NCBI RefSeq assembly: GCF_000372425.1
Contig: NZ_AQVD01000002.1
Coordinates: forward strand, 299,069-363,068
Direction: 5' to 3'
Origin: Streptococcus ferus DSM 20646
GTDB lineage: Bacteria; Bacillota; Bacilli; Lactobacillales; Streptococcaceae
DNA length: 64,000 bases
How positions within the stretch are numbered: the stretch's first letter is position 1; each line of letters starts with the position of its first letter. Shown here piece after piece: positions 55,054 through 63,963 of the stretch. A program made the translations under genes and the position numbers. Under the pieces are notes generated by a model. The model was not told where the DNA came from. It did not search any database and worked only from the letters and a program-made list of their open reading frames with translations.

Positions 55054-55548
55054 TTATAGCAGGTTTATCCCTTGATAAATCAAACCTGCTGCTGGACAGA
55101 CCAGCAAAGGCCATAAGAAGAGATGTTCTGGCAGTCCGAGATGCAGCATCCAGTTTCTGGTCTGCCAGTCTGGGCAGTCTTCTGTTCCCGGAATCATCAG
55201 GTGATCTATCATTTTTTGACGAAAAAGCCAGTCTAGGCCTATCAGATCCCCCACATTAACCAAAAACAGCTGCCAATAACCGATCATAAATAACGGCAAA
55301 AAGCCCCTGACAGGAAGGTAGGCTGTCGTCACTAAGCCCAACCCCAAGGTCAACAGGTAAATCCAGAATAGCCGTTTTCTCATCTTCTGGCGCTGAAACC
55401 CATCAGGTTTGGGAGCGATTTGCTGTATTTGCCTAGGCAGCATCGAAACCACAGCCCTTGGATAAGTCAGCCAAAGTCGGGCAACTGCCCCATTAAACAG
55501 CAAACTCATCAAAAGACCAACTAGGGTCACATACAGCCATAAAGCCAT
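55054..55548 (-). CDS. Membrane protein, unknown
   Basis: 164 residues with four likely membrane segments (LYVTLVGLLMSLLFNGAVA, LFWIYLLTLGLGLVTTAYL, GFLPLFMIGYWQLFLVNVG, LFLWPLLVCPAAGLIYQG). The loop between the third and fourth has a DWLFRQKMIDHLMIPGTED stretch. I do not recognise the family with confidence. It lies 22 bases after cvfB on the same strand. Confidence 0.65.
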   Translation of the reverse strand: MALWLYVTLVGLLMSLLFNGAVARLWLTYPRAVVSMLPRQIQQIAPKPDGFQRQKMRKRLFWIYLLTLGLGLVTTAYLPVRGFLPLFMIGYWQLFLVNVGDLIGLDWLFRQKMIDHLMIPGTEDCPDWQTRNWMLHLGLPEHLFLWPLLVCPAAGLIYQGINLL

Positions 55549-55570
55549 TGTTAGCCTCCCATCCCAAATC

Positions 55571-56428
55571 TTATTTGATTAATTCTGTTCCCAGTTCATC
55601 TTGCTTGATTTTTTTAGCTTTCATAAGCCCTCCCAGAGCCTTTTTGAACTGCCCTTTAGAAATACCAAAGACCGCTTTGATCTCTTCAGGAGAAGACTTA
55701 TCATTTAAGGTCATAAAGCCGCCCTTGGATTCTAGGTAAGTCAAAATCATCTGTGCATCATTTTCCAACATCTCAAAAGAACGCGGTTTTAGAGATAGGT
55801 TAAGACTGCGGTCTACCTCACGAAAACCAATGACACGCGCAGTAACTTCCTCGCCTAAGCGCGGCTCCTGATAACGCTCGCTGGGATGAATAAAGCCCAG
55901 CATATTGTTATCAGGCAGATAGACAAAGGTGCCCGACAGTTTCAGACGATAGACGATGGCTCGTAAGTTCTGATTCTGCATATTATCATAAGCATGACCG
56001 GCCAGCTTTTGAAAAACAGCCGGCTCAGCAGGAATGCCCCAGATACGGTCCTTGCTGTCCACCTCAAGTGTGATGTAGAGTTTATCACCTTTTTTAGGCC
56101 ATAGTTCCTTGAGTTCCGGCAGTATATCCAGAGAAACAACAATTTCTTTGTCAGGAATGCCAGTATCCACAAAAACTCCCAGATCACGGCGGACATTGGT
56201 CACCTCTCCCCAACCATAAGATTGGCAGGTCGATTCAATCGCTTTGGTCGTCAGCCGTAATTTCTGCTTCATATCGACATAAGCAAATCCGCTCACCATG
56301 TCCCCCACTTGCTGAGGACCTTCTGATTTAGGCAGGGCAAAGGTCAGTCCCTCCTTCTGGACAAAGTAAAAGGTATCATTTTCATCTGTCACTAAGGCAG
56401 TAATCTGCCGTCCTAATAATTGATTCAT
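55571..56428 (-). CDS. cvfB: CvfB, S1-domain RNA-binding virulence regulator
   Basis: 285 residues. Three S1-type units are visible (GWGEVTNVRRDLGVFVDTGI; AIVYRLKLSGTFVYLPDNNM) and a C-terminal winged helix (LTYLESKGGFMTLNDKSSPE, then EEIKAVFGISKGQFKKALG). CvfB binds RNA and affects virulence gene expression in staphylococci and streptococci. It follows frr, as in other streptococci. Confidence 0.92.
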   Translation of the reverse strand: MNQLLGRQITALVTDENDTFYFVQKEGLTFALPKSEGPQQVGDMVSGFAYVDMKQKLRLTTKAIESTCQSYGWGEVTNVRRDLGVFVDTGIPDKEIVVSLDILPELKELWPKKGDKLYITLEVDSKDRIWGIPAEPAVFQKLAGHAYDNMQNQNLRAIVYRLKLSGTFVYLPDNNMLGFIHPSERYQEPRLGEEVTARVIGFREVDRSLNLSLKPRSFEMLENDAQMILTYLESKGGFMTLNDKSSPEEIKAVFGISKGQFKKALGGLMKAKKIKQDELGTELIK

Positions 56429-56461
56429 GCTTTTCCTACCATTTCTGTTAACGGGAAAAAT

Positions 56462-56518
56462 AGAAGGGGCAGGAACCTATCATTAAGGATGCTTTGATAG
56501 GCTGCCTGCTCCCCTTAT
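56462..56518 (-). terminator. Long-stem terminator after frr
   Basis: A two-part inverted repeat (GGGGCAGG/CCTGCTCCCC outer and CCTATCA/TGATAGG inner) ending in CTATTTTTC on the minus strand. Confidence 0.75.
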
Positions 56519-56533
56519 CGTTGAGATATGTCT

Positions 56534-57091
56534 TTAGACTTCGAGGAGTTCTTTTTCCTTGTTTCCCGTCATCTCATCAATATGTTTCACCGCGTCATCT
56601 GTAATTTTTTGGATGTCCTTTTCAAGAGACTTTAATTCATCTTCTGCGATTTCTTTATCTTTTTCAGCTTTCTTAGCTTCATTCATGGCATCTCGGCGGA
56701 TGTTACGAATGGCAATTTTGGCATTCTCACCCACTTTTTTAACCTCTTTAGCCAGGTCTTTACGGGTTTCTTCCGTCAAAGCTGGAATAACCAGACGGAT
56801 AACAGAACCATCGTTGGCTGGATTGATGCCCAAATCAGACTCATTGATGGCACGCTCAATCTCTTTGATGGATGATTTGTCAAAAGGTGAAATTAACAGC
56901 ACACGCGCTTCTGGCACAGTGATAGACGCTAGCTGATTTAAAGGTGTTGGCGCGCCATAGTACTCTACTTCAATCCGATCCAAGAGGCTGGCGTTGGCAC
57001 GGCCGGCACGAATGCTGGCAAATTCCCGAGCCAAAGCCTGATGGGATTGTTCAAATCTCTCTTTAGCCTTATTAATAATGTCTTTAGTCAT
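56534..57091 (-). CDS. frr: Ribosome recycling factor
   Basis: 185 residues, the normal length. Conserved parts: [21 protein letters not shown] near 25-45, [20 protein letters not shown], and [20 protein letters not shown]. It splits post-termination ribosomes with EF-G. The start at 57091 (MTKDII) has AAAGGAGATAT upstream and lies 10 bases after pyrH ends. Confidence 0.96.
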   Translation of the reverse strand: MTKDIINKAKERFEQSHQALAREFASIRAGRANASLLDRIEVEYYGAPTPLNQLASITVPEARVLLISPFDKSSIKEIERAINESDLGINPANDGSVIRLVIPALTEETRKDLAKEVKKVGENAKIAIRNIRRDAMNEAKKAEKDKEIAEDELKSLEKDIQKITDDAVKHIDEMTGNKEKELLEV

Positions 57092-57101
57092 GATATCTCC
57101 T

Positions 57102-57833
57102 TTATTCTGAAACTTTATTCGTAACGGTTGTACCGATTTGCTCGCCAAAAATCACCCGCTTGATATTCCCAACCTCATTCAGATTGAAAACAACCAAATC
57201 AATGTCATTGTCCATAGACAGTGAACTTGCTGTAGAGTCCATAATTTTGAGACCCCGCTTCAGGACTTCAATATGAGTCAATTCGTTAAATTTGATCGCA
57301 TCAGCATTTTTGCGAGGATCATCGTTGTAGACGCCATCTACACCATTCTTAGCCATGAGGATGGCATCTGCCTCAATTTCGGCTGCCCGCAGAGCCGATG
57401 TGGTATCGGTTGAAAAATAGGGGGAACCGACACCGGCAGCAAAAATAACAATCCGGCCTTTTTGCAGATGACGAAGAGCACGGCCTCGGATATAAGGCTC
57501 AGCAACCTGCTGCATAGCAATAGCCGTCTGAACACGGGTATCTACACCAAAGTGCTGGAGAGCATCTGCCATCACAAGAGCGTTCATCACCGTACCAAGC
57601 ATTCCCGTATAATCAGCCTGTACCCGATCCATGCCAGCTTCTGCCGCTGGCTCTCCTCGCCAGAGATTACCGCCTCCGATAACGAGGGCAATTTCAATGC
57701 CGGATTCGTGAACTTCCTTGATTTCCTTAGCAATTGCTTGAACTGTCGGCAGGTTGATGCCAACCCCTTTTTCTCCCGCCAGAGCCTCCCCGGACAACTT
57801 GATCAAGACGCGATTGTACTTTGGTTTTCCCAT
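57102..57833 (-). CDS. pyrH: UMP kinase
   Basis: 243 residues, bacterial amino-acid-kinase-type UMP kinase. [28 protein letters not shown], and GTGNPYFSTDT-like [17 protein letters not shown] are visible. AAGGAG precedes the ATG at 57833; a GTG three codons earlier is possible. The pyrH-frr pair is a standard operon. Confidence 0.95.
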   Translation of the reverse strand: MGKPKYNRVLIKLSGEALAGEKGVGINLPTVQAIAKEIKEVHESGIEIALVIGGGNLWRGEPAAEAGMDRVQADYTGMLGTVMNALVMADALQHFGVDTRVQTAIAMQQVAEPYIRGRALRHLQKGRIVIFAAGVGSPYFSTDTTSALRAAEIEADAILMAKNGVDGVYNDDPRKNADAIKFNELTHIEVLKRGLKIMDSTASSLSMDNDIDLVVFNLNEVGNIKRVIFGEQIGTTVTNKVSE

Positions 57834-57917
57834 TATTCTCACTCCTTATATTATCCCTACTATTTTACCACACTTCAGCTAATATTGACAGTTTCTTTTT
57901 CGAGAATCCTGAGGATC

Positions 57918-57943
57918 AAAAAAAGAACCTTAACGGTTCTTTT
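57918..57943 (-). terminator. Terminator after rplA
   Basis: AAAAGAACC pairs with GGTTCTTTT around TTAAC, T run on the minus strand. Confidence 0.8.
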
Positions 57944-57949
57944 GCATTT

Positions 57950-58639
57950 TTAGAATGACGCTGTGTCAACTTTGACACCAGGTCCTTGAGTTGTTGTTAC
58001 AGTAAGGCTTGTGATGTAAGTTCCTTTTGCTGTCGCAGGTTTTGCCTTGGCAATGACATCATTGAAAGCTTTAAAGTTTTCAACCAGTTTTTCTGTATCA
58101 AAGGATACTTTACCGATGATAGCCTGTACGATACCAGCCTTATCCGCACGGTAAGTGATTTTTCCGCCTTTAGACTCTTCAACCGCTTTAGCAACATCCA
58201 TGGTTACTGTACCAGTTTTAGGGTTTGGCATCAAGTTACGCGGACCGAGCACACGACCAAGACGTCCAACAACTGCCATCATGTCTGGTGTTGCGATGAC
58301 AACATCAAAGTCCAGCCAGCCATCGTTGATTTTGGCAACAAGGTCATCTTCACCAACGAAGTCTGCTCCCGCTGCTTTTGCTTCTTCTGCTTTCGCACCG
58401 CGTGCAAAAACAAGAACACGCTGTGTTTTACCAGTTCCGTTTGGCAAGACCATTGCTCCGCGGATTTGTTGGTCAGCTTTTTTAACATCAATGTTAAGGT
58501 TATAGGCAACCTCTACGGTTGCATCAAATTTTGCAAAGTTGGTTTCTTTTGCGAGCGCTACTGCTTCTTCTACGCTGTATACTTTAGTGCTGTCGATTTT
58601 TTCGAGAGCAGCACGTAATTGTTTGCTTTTTTTAGCCAT
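57950..58639 (-). CDS. rplA: 50S ribosomal protein L1
   Basis: 229 residues. L1 landmarks: [39 protein letters not shown] and a C-terminal [18 protein letters not shown]1 forms the L1 stalk on 23S rRNA and in many bacteria represses its own operon. It follows rplK after 136 bases. Confidence 0.96.
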   Translation of the reverse strand: MAKKSKQLRAALEKIDSTKVYSVEEAVALAKETNFAKFDATVEVAYNLNIDVKKADQQIRGAMVLPNGTGKTQRVLVFARGAKAEEAKAAGADFVGEDDLVAKINDGWLDFDVVIATPDMMAVVGRLGRVLGPRNLMPNPKTGTVTMDVAKAVEESKGGKITYRADKAGIVQAIIGKVSFDTEKLVENFKAFNDVIAKAKPATAKGTYITSLTVTTTQGPGVKVDTASF

Positions 58640-58775
58640 TATTATCTTCTCCTTGTAATGTGGTCATATCGATTTTCATCTCCCACGTCACTCGTCACAT
58701 ATGATCAAGTATTGCGGGCTAGCGAATGACTCTGAACTTCAATCAAAATCATTCTCTGCTGGGCATATTACAGAA

Positions 58776-59201
58776 TTAGTCCGTAACAGTGAATCCCATT
58801 GAACGAGCAGTACCTTCGATCATACGCATTGCAGACTCAAGGTTTGCAGCGTTTAAATCTGGCATTTTTGTTTCAGCAATTTCTTGTACCTGAGCACGTG
58901 TTACTGAAGCAACTTTCGTTTTGTTTGGCTCACCAGAACCTTTTTCAACACCTGCAGCTTTTTTCAAAAGAACAGCAGCTGGTGGTGTTTTGGTGATGAA
59001 ATCAAATGATTTATCTTCATAAACTGAGATAACAACCGGAATAATCATACCAGCTTGATCAGCTGTACGAGCATTGAATTCCTTTGTGAATCCCATGATG
59101 TTGATTCCTGCTTGACCAAGAGCTGGTCCAACTGGCGGAGCTGGGGTTGCTTTACCGGCAGGAATTTGAAGTTTTACAATGTTTTCGACTTTTTTAGCCA
59201 T
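58776..59201 (-). CDS. rplK: 50S ribosomal protein L11
   Basis: 141 residues. [20 protein letters not shown] and [17 protein letters not shown] are the canonical N-terminal parts; [12 protein letters not shown] ends the protein. L11 binds the GTPase-associated centre and is needed for the RelA response in many species. AGGAGG precedes its ATG. Confidence 0.97.
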   Translation of the reverse strand: MAKKVENIVKLQIPAGKATPAPPVGPALGQAGINIMGFTKEFNARTADQAGMIIPVVISVYEDKSFDFITKTPPAAVLLKKAAGVEKGSGEPNKTKVASVTRAQVQEIAETKMPDLNAANLESAMRMIEGTARSMGFTVTD

Positions 59202-59421
59202 GATATAAAATCCTCCTATTGTGGTTCTTTCGGTAATTAGAGATTTTTACCTCCCACAAATATGCATTACACATACCCTACTATTATACACGATCTTGTT
59301 TAAAAAGCAAGCTATTTTCTTTAAAAAAGGTAGATCTGCCCTCTTACCTCCTTGAAGCGATCTTGTTCTTACGATCCAAAATGGCATTTACTTTCTTCTT
59401 AAATTCTTATAAAATAGAGAC

Positions 59422-59772
59422 ATGGATATTTATAAAATAATGGCTGTTGCTTTTATCTTTTTGACTATGGCTTTTGCTTACGTCATTGCAACAACCTTTA
59501 AACTGAACCGTTTTGGTCTTAACTTGGCTGATATTGCACTTCCTATGTATGTCTTTGAAATCGTTTTGGTATCGGCTAGATATTACACCCACAGTTTTTT
59601 ACCTTATTATATGGCTGCCATGTCCCTTTTGGCTATGACCATTGCCATCCGGCAGCTGGTTAAACGCAAGTCTTTCCATTTTAAACGTTTTTTCAAATTT
59701 TTTTGGCGAGCTGGTTTTATTTTAACCTTTCTCTTTTATCTAGCAACTGTCATCGCTGTCTTTTTAGCCTGA
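59422..59772 (+). CDS. DUF3397 membrane protein
   Basis: 116 residues with four membrane segments (IMAVAFIFLTMAFAYVIA, LADIALPMYVFEIVLVSA, LPYYMAAMSLLAMTIAI, GFILTFLFYLATVIAVFL) and a basic loop (KRKSFHFKRFFKFFWR). It fits DUF3397, often found divergent from rplK in streptococci. Function is unknown. A strong terminator follows. Confidence 0.82.
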   Translation: MDIYKIMAVAFIFLTMAFAYVIATTFKLNRFGLNLADIALPMYVFEIVLVSARYYTHSFLPYYMAAMSLLAMTIAIRQLVKRKSFHFKRFFKFFWRAGFILTFLFYLATVIAVFLA

Positions 59773-59785
59773 CAAACATTACCGA

Positions 59786-59819
59786 CTAGGCACTTCAAGA
59801 TGAAGTGCCTAGTTTTTTG
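59786..59819 (+). terminator. Terminator after the DUF3397 gene
   Basis: CTAGGCACTTCA pairs with TGAAGTGCCTAG across AGA, followed by TTTTTT. Confidence 0.85.
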
Positions 59820-59924
59820 ACAGTCTTAAACTAGATAGGATACATCGTTCAGAAAACAGCTGTCTCTCCCCTAGAACTCATATGCTAAAAATAGGAAACT
59901 GGTACTGCTGAAAGGGATTTTGGA

Positions 59925-59953
59925 TTGACAAAAGACAAAAAAAGAATTATAAT
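59925..59953 (+). promoter_or_regulatory. Consensus promoter of the TetR-family regulator
   Basis: TTGACA, 17-base spacer, TATAAT: an exact sigma-70 consensus. The operator starts 2 bases after the -10, so the bound regulator would block initiation. Confidence 0.85.
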
Positions 59954-59954
59954 A

Positions 59955-59982
59955 TGAATGAACAAAAAGAAATATTCATTCA
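59955..59982. promoter_or_regulatory. TetR-type operator 1
   Basis: TGAATGAA, 12 bases, TTCATTCA: a 28-bp palindrome that also occurs with the same spacing at 60607-60634. Confidence 0.8.
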
Positions 59983-60005
59983 TTCTTGATAAGAAAGGAG
60001 GTCCA

Positions 60006-60575
60006 ATGACAGAAGATAAGAAAGCGGCCCTCAAAGCCGCAGCTTTGGACATTTTTGGTCAAAAGGGATACAAGGCAACTGGGATTTCTGAGATTGCTCG
60101 GCAGGCCAAGGTGGCCGTGGGGTCTTTTTATAACTACTATGATTCCAAGGAAGCCATTTTTCTGGATGTCTATGTTGAGGAGAACAAGCGGATTCGCCAG
60201 AAGATGATGGAGGAAATCAATTGGCAGGGGGAAGCGGTTGACTTGGTAGGCCAACTCTTTGCCTGGTCCAGAAAGCTGATTTCTCCCAATAAAATCCTGT
60301 CAGAATGGTACAATCCAGCCATCTCGGACTACCTGCGCAACTACTATGCTTCCGAAAACGGCAAGGAGGAAAACACCTTTCATCAGTTTTTGATCCAACA
60401 TTTTACAGAGCGCATGCTGGACCAAGGCTTTTCCCAAGAAAAAATCCAGGAAATTCTGCAGGTTTACCAACTATTCTATTACATGGATATGCACATCACG
60501 GAAACGGATTTTCCGGCCATTGGCCAGACTATTGAGACGCTGGCGACCAACTTTGTCAAAGGGATATTTAAATAA
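60006..60575 (+). CDS. TetR/AcrR-family regulator
   Basis: 189 residues from 60006, where AAAGGAGG precedes the ATG; the frame opens at 59958 inside the operator. The N-terminal helix-turn-helix is ALDIFGQKGYKATGISEIAR followed by AKVAVGSFYNYYDSKEAIFL. The C-terminal ligand domain is family-typical but not diagnostic. A 28-bp palindrome before it and another before the next gene show autoregulation and control of the downstream pair. The ligand is unknown. Confidence 0.92.
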   Translation: MTEDKKAALKAAALDIFGQKGYKATGISEIARQAKVAVGSFYNYYDSKEAIFLDVYVEENKRIRQKMMEEINWQGEAVDLVGQLFAWSRKLISPNKILSEWYNPAISDYLRNYYASENGKEENTFHQFLIQHFTERMLDQGFSQEKIQEILQVYQLFYYMDMHITETDFPAIGQTIETLATNFVKGIFK

Positions 60576-60606
60576 AGAAGCTTCATTCTTTATTTTTTGA
60601 GAAAAA

Positions 60607-60634
60607 TGAATGAACATTAGATATCATTCATTCA
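60607..60634. promoter_or_regulatory. TetR-type operator 2
   Basis: TGAATGAA-N12-TTCATTCA, identical in arms and spacing to operator 1, 23 bases before the start of the next gene. Confidence 0.8.
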
Positions 60635-60656
60635 ATAACATAAAAGGAGGACGATC

Positions 60657-61004
60657 ATGAACACAGAGAAAGGAAATCAAATGAGTGGATTTACGATTGC
60701 CGGAATGGCACTTGCAGTTACAGGAATTTTAGTGGTGATTTGGGGCATGACCTTACAGCCTGTCCATTTGCTGAGCCCTGACTTCATGTCTTTCGCAACG
60801 GGAGGCTTGCTCTTATTGGCCATCGGATGCTGTATGATGACTAGACTGCCAGCTATCGTACAGATTGTCGGAATTTGGCTGGCAGCTGCAGCGACCATGC
60901 TCTATCTTTACAGCCTGCCTGATACGGATCTGATTATCAAGTTGATTGGCTTTGTGCCGGTCCTTGGATTGGCAGTCTGGCTGAGCCTCAAGTTTTGGCG
61001 CTAA
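60657..61004 (+). CDS. Membrane protein under TetR-type control, unknown
   Basis: 115 residues, four likely membrane segments (TIAGMALAVTGILVVIWGM, MSFATGGLLLLAIGCCMM, AIVQIVGIWLAAAATMLYLY, LIIKLIGFVPVLGLAVWLSL). AAAAGGAGG precedes the ATG. I do not recognise the family. It is followed after 20 bases by a flavin reductase-like gene and probably forms a membrane redox or transport pair with it. Confidence 0.7.
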   Translation: MNTEKGNQMSGFTIAGMALAVTGILVVIWGMTLQPVHLLSPDFMSFATGGLLLLAIGCCMMTRLPAIVQIVGIWLAAAATMLYLYSLPDTDLIIKLIGFVPVLGLAVWLSLKFWR

Positions 61005-61024
61005 ACTAACGAAAGGAGACAATT

Positions 61025-61747
61025 ATGCTCATCCTTATCCTATCCATTCTTGCACTGGGGCTTCTTACTTGCTGGGGAGTCTATGCCTATCTTGGACGAA
61101 GCCTTGATTTGTCGGTCAAATCCATTGAGCATTTGACTGGAGACCTTTTCCTCATTCATCTGACAAAACCTGAACATCTGCTCTGGGAGTCAGGTTCCTA
61201 TGCCAAGTTTGTTTTGCCTGATAACAAAGAGAGCCGCTGGCTGACCATCGCCTCAACGCCTGATGAGAATGAAATGTTGATTCTCACTCATCATAACGGC
61301 AGTGCTTTCAAGAAAGCCCTGACTTCCTTGCATAAGGGGGAGAAAATCCAGATGAGCTGGCTGTCCTCAACCTTAAAAGTGAAAGAGGAAGCTAGTCCGC
61401 TGGTTTGCTTTGCCTCTGATGTTGGCATCGCCGCTATACGCCCCATTATCAAAGAATGGGCTGGTAAGCGCGAGCTTATACTCAGTCACCTAGATAAAGG
61501 GGGGCTGGCTTTTGATAGTGAACTGGTAGAGCTGGCCGCCAATCAAGAACTGCTAACTTACCAAACCAGCGCCAGCCTTTACCAAAGTAAAGAACAATTA
61601 GCGCAAGCTATTGACCACTATAGCACCCACGCCACTTACCTTTTGGCAGGACAACCTGATGATGTGGAAGCCATGAAAGCCTTTCTTTCAGTCAAGGGAA
61701 TAGACAGCAGTCAGATTCTAGTTGAGTTGTTTAGGGGCTTGCCATGA
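61025..61747 (+). CDS. Membrane-anchored ferredoxin-reductase-like flavoprotein
   Basis: 240 residues. One N-terminal membrane segment (LILILSILALGLLTCWGVYAY reads as a 20-residue span) leads to an FNR-like module: SRWLTIASTPDENEML is the FAD-binding R-x-x-T/S motif, CFASDVGIAAIRPII the nucleotide-binding glycine motif and LLAGQPDDVEAMKAFL the C-terminal NAD(P)-side motif. It should pass electrons from NAD(P)H to a membrane partner, perhaps the upstream protein. The start has AAAGGAGACAATT. The operon ends at a hairpin at 61779. Confidence 0.8.
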   Translation: MLILILSILALGLLTCWGVYAYLGRSLDLSVKSIEHLTGDLFLIHLTKPEHLLWESGSYAKFVLPDNKESRWLTIASTPDENEMLILTHHNGSAFKKALTSLHKGEKIQMSWLSSTLKVKEEASPLVCFASDVGIAAIRPIIKEWAGKRELILSHLDKGGLAFDSELVELAANQELLTYQTSASLYQSKEQLAQAIDHYSTHATYLLAGQPDDVEAMKAFLSVKGIDSSQILVELFRGLP

Positions 61748-61778
61748 AACTTGAAACTTCCATTGAGAGCTGAATACC

Positions 61779-61806
61779 AAAAAACATGCGCTCAGCATGT
61801 TTTTTT
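61779..61806 (+). terminator. Terminator of the TetR-controlled operon
   Basis: AAAAAACATGC pairs with GCATGTTTTTTT around GCTCA. Confidence 0.85.
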
Positions 61807-61831
61807 GCTTGTTGGTGGCTTCTTATATTAC

Positions 61832-61860
61832 TTGATTATATCGAAAAGATATGTTACTAT
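61832..61860 (+). promoter_or_regulatory. padR promoter with internal palindrome
   Basis: TTGATT (61832-61837), 17-base spacer, TACTAT (61855-61860). The spacer holds ATATC-GAAAA-GATAT (61838-61852), a likely operator for the PadR protein. Confidence 0.65.
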
Positions 61861-61886
61861 TAGGTATATAGAGAAGAGGAAGAAGA

Positions 61887-62510
61887 TTGAATAACATTAT
61901 TTTAGGCATTCTTATGATGAGAAGAATGACGGCCTATGAGCTGAGGAGTGTCATTGGAGAACATTTTCAATCTATGTGCAGCGACAGTCTGGGAAGCATT
62001 CAAGCTGCTCTCAAAAAATTGCTGCAATCTGGCTATGTGACTTATGATGAGGTTACTGAAAATGGTAGGTTCAAAAAACGCTATGCCATTACTAAGGAAG
62101 GTCGTCAAAGCCTGATTCAATGGATAAAAGTCCCCATCGACATGGGCAAAACCAAAAATATGGATCTTGGAAAATTTTTGTTTATGGGACTTGTATCGAA
62201 AGAGGAGCAGACCTACCTGATTGACAAGCTGATTGCGTCTTTGCAAGAAGACTATATGACCTTGCAAGAAATAAAAGAAAGCCTGATGCCAGAACTCCAA
62301 AAATCAGAGGCGATAGATTATTTCAGGGAGGATACTGTCTATCTAGATGGTATCTGTGACATAAAGGAAACTTCAGATGTTATGCAGATTGTGGATGATT
62401 ATAGTCAGTTCAGTCTTGCAACTCTGGAGTACGGAATTGACCTTGCTGCTTTTAATCTTGCTTGGTTTAAAAATTTCAAGGAAAAACATCTAAAGAGAAT
62501 GGAGGAATAG
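61887..62510 (+). CDS. PadR-family regulator
   Basis: 207 residues. The PadR winged helix is NNIILGILMMRRMTAYELRS then SLGSIQAALKKLLQSGYVTY with the wing NGRFKKRYAITKEGR; the C-terminal dimerisation part is helical. The start is TTG at 61887 with AGAGGAAGAAGA upstream; it gives the normal family N-terminus, and the next ATG would cut the first helix. The downstream serine-hydrolase gene starts 2 bases after its stop, so the two form an operon. Confidence 0.9.
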   Translation: MNNIILGILMMRRMTAYELRSVIGEHFQSMCSDSLGSIQAALKKLLQSGYVTYDEVTENGRFKKRYAITKEGRQSLIQWIKVPIDMGKTKNMDLGKFLFMGLVSKEEQTYLIDKLIASLQEDYMTLQEIKESLMPELQKSEAIDYFREDTVYLDGICDIKETSDVMQIVDDYSQFSLATLEYGIDLAAFNLAWFKNFKEKHLKRMEE

Positions 62511-62512
62511 AG

Positions 62513-63496
62513 ATGGCCATTCTTCTAAAGGATAAAAGTATACATCATGCGACACTTCTGGCCTATCAAGGGGACCGTCAGTATCTGGCGGAAAACAAAG
62601 GCGATCTGACCATTGATATGCCTATTGCTGTTGCTAGTATTTCAAAACTCTACACCGATACCATTGTTTTTCAATTGCTCGATCAAGGAAAGCTGACCTA
62701 CAGCACGAGATTGACCGAAGTGCTTCCCAAGGACTTGACAGATCGTCTGCCTCATGCCGAATTGGTCACAGTTAGACATCTGATTGATCAAACTTCGGGC
62801 TTTCCAAATTACGAAACAGATCGCCAGACTAACGGTAAAATCCTGATGGATAGTATTTTGGAGGAAGATCGGCGAGTGGAATGGGATGAGGCGCTTGGTA
62901 TCTTATCAACTTTATCTGCAAAATCCAGCCTCGGTGGAAAGAGGGCCTACTATGCTGATGTCAATGCTATGCTTTTGGGGAAAATAGCAGAAGCGGTGAC
63001 TGGCAAGTCCCCAGAGTCATTATTAGATGATACTGTCTGCCAGCCCTTAAACCTCCAGCAAACTCATTGGGCGACTGGCTACGAATCCCTTGCTCCAATC
63101 TATAAGGGGCAAGATATTGTAACGTGTCAGCAGTATTTAGCTAGCCAGTTTTATCAAGGCGGTATTGTGACCAGCAACAGAGAACTGATGCGCTTTATCA
63201 GGGCCTTTTTCGGTGGAGAACTTTTTTCACCGACACATATCAGCAACCCAACCTTTCGAGCTATTCAATTTCGTCCGCTCAAATATGGCAGTGGCATGAT
63301 GCAACTAACCTTGAGTCCGATTTTATCGGTCTTTTTCGCAGGAGTCCGAGAAATCCGTGGACACAGTGGTATAACAGGGAGTTTTGCTTTTTATTGTCCA
63401 GAGAAGGATATCTTTGTAACAGGAACAATCAATCAGTTCAGCAAACATCCCTACCCCATGATTTTCCGCGTGATTGCTGCTGGTTCAAAATTGTAA
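62513..63496 (+). CDS. Serine hydrolase of beta-lactamase/DD-peptidase fold
   Basis: 327 residues. The SxxK motif is AVASISKLYTDTI (Ser near 43), the Y-x-N motif is YYADVNAMLLG near 145-155, and IRGHSGITGSFAFY supplies the third (HxG) motif, so the class C beta-lactamase-related active site is complete. There is no signal peptide, so it is probably cytoplasmic and acts as an esterase or peptidase rather than on cell-wall or drug substrates. GGAGGAA precedes the ATG. It is co-transcribed with padR. Confidence 0.88.
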   Translation: MAILLKDKSIHHATLLAYQGDRQYLAENKGDLTIDMPIAVASISKLYTDTIVFQLLDQGKLTYSTRLTEVLPKDLTDRLPHAELVTVRHLIDQTSGFPNYETDRQTNGKILMDSILEEDRRVEWDEALGILSTLSAKSSLGGKRAYYADVNAMLLGKIAEAVTGKSPESLLDDTVCQPLNLQQTHWATGYESLAPIYKGQDIVTCQQYLASQFYQGGIVTSNRELMRFIRAFFGGELFSPTHISNPTFRAIQFRPLKYGSGMMQLTLSPILSVFFAGVREIRGHSGITGSFAFYCPEKDIFVTGTINQFSKHPYPMIFRVIAAGSKL

Positions 63497-63963
63497 GAAA
63501 ACTAGTAGATGACAGTCTAAGAAAATAGAGGCCTTTTTAAGTAAAAAAACATTACACAACTCTCTCCCTTATTTCTGAATCTGCCATATTCTTTCTCTGC
63601 CTCTTTCTGACCATCTCTAGTCATTCCTTATTACCCTATGCCTCAAATACCGAGTAAGCAAGAGTATTAGAGCCGTCTTAACATCATTCTTGTTATCACT
63701 TTAGTTTAAGCTTCTTTATTGTCAGGAAGACTTGTTTACCCCAGTCTTGACTTGGTCTACACTACTTACACGGTTTATCAATCGGTTTCAAGGGCTTCAA
63801 CAAGCTCCACTCGAGGAGGTGCTAATTAATTATTAGTGCTCAGGAATATCAAAAAACGTCAAGACTACCGAGGTTAACTTCCTTTGTAGTCTTTTATTCT
63901 ATCTCCACTTGCCCTGACAAGGTCCTTTTGATATACTGGGAGTATTGTACGAAAGAGGTAACT
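63497..63963. other. 467-bp spacer without a convincing gene
   Basis: No start-to-stop frame with a ribosome site is seen. A 36-codon open stretch on the plus strand near 63727-63834 (reading LTWSTLLTRFINRFQGLQQ) looks gene-like and may be a remnant I cannot name. A hairpin with GACTAC/GTAGTC arms followed by TTTTATTC at 63872-63900 acts as a plus-strand terminator. Confidence 0.45.

Noticed and set aside
60586-60600. Weak hairpin with T run as terminator of the TetR-family gene
   Set aside because: The AAAGAA/TTCTTT stem is short and weak; read-through into the next genes is as likely, so I did not list it.
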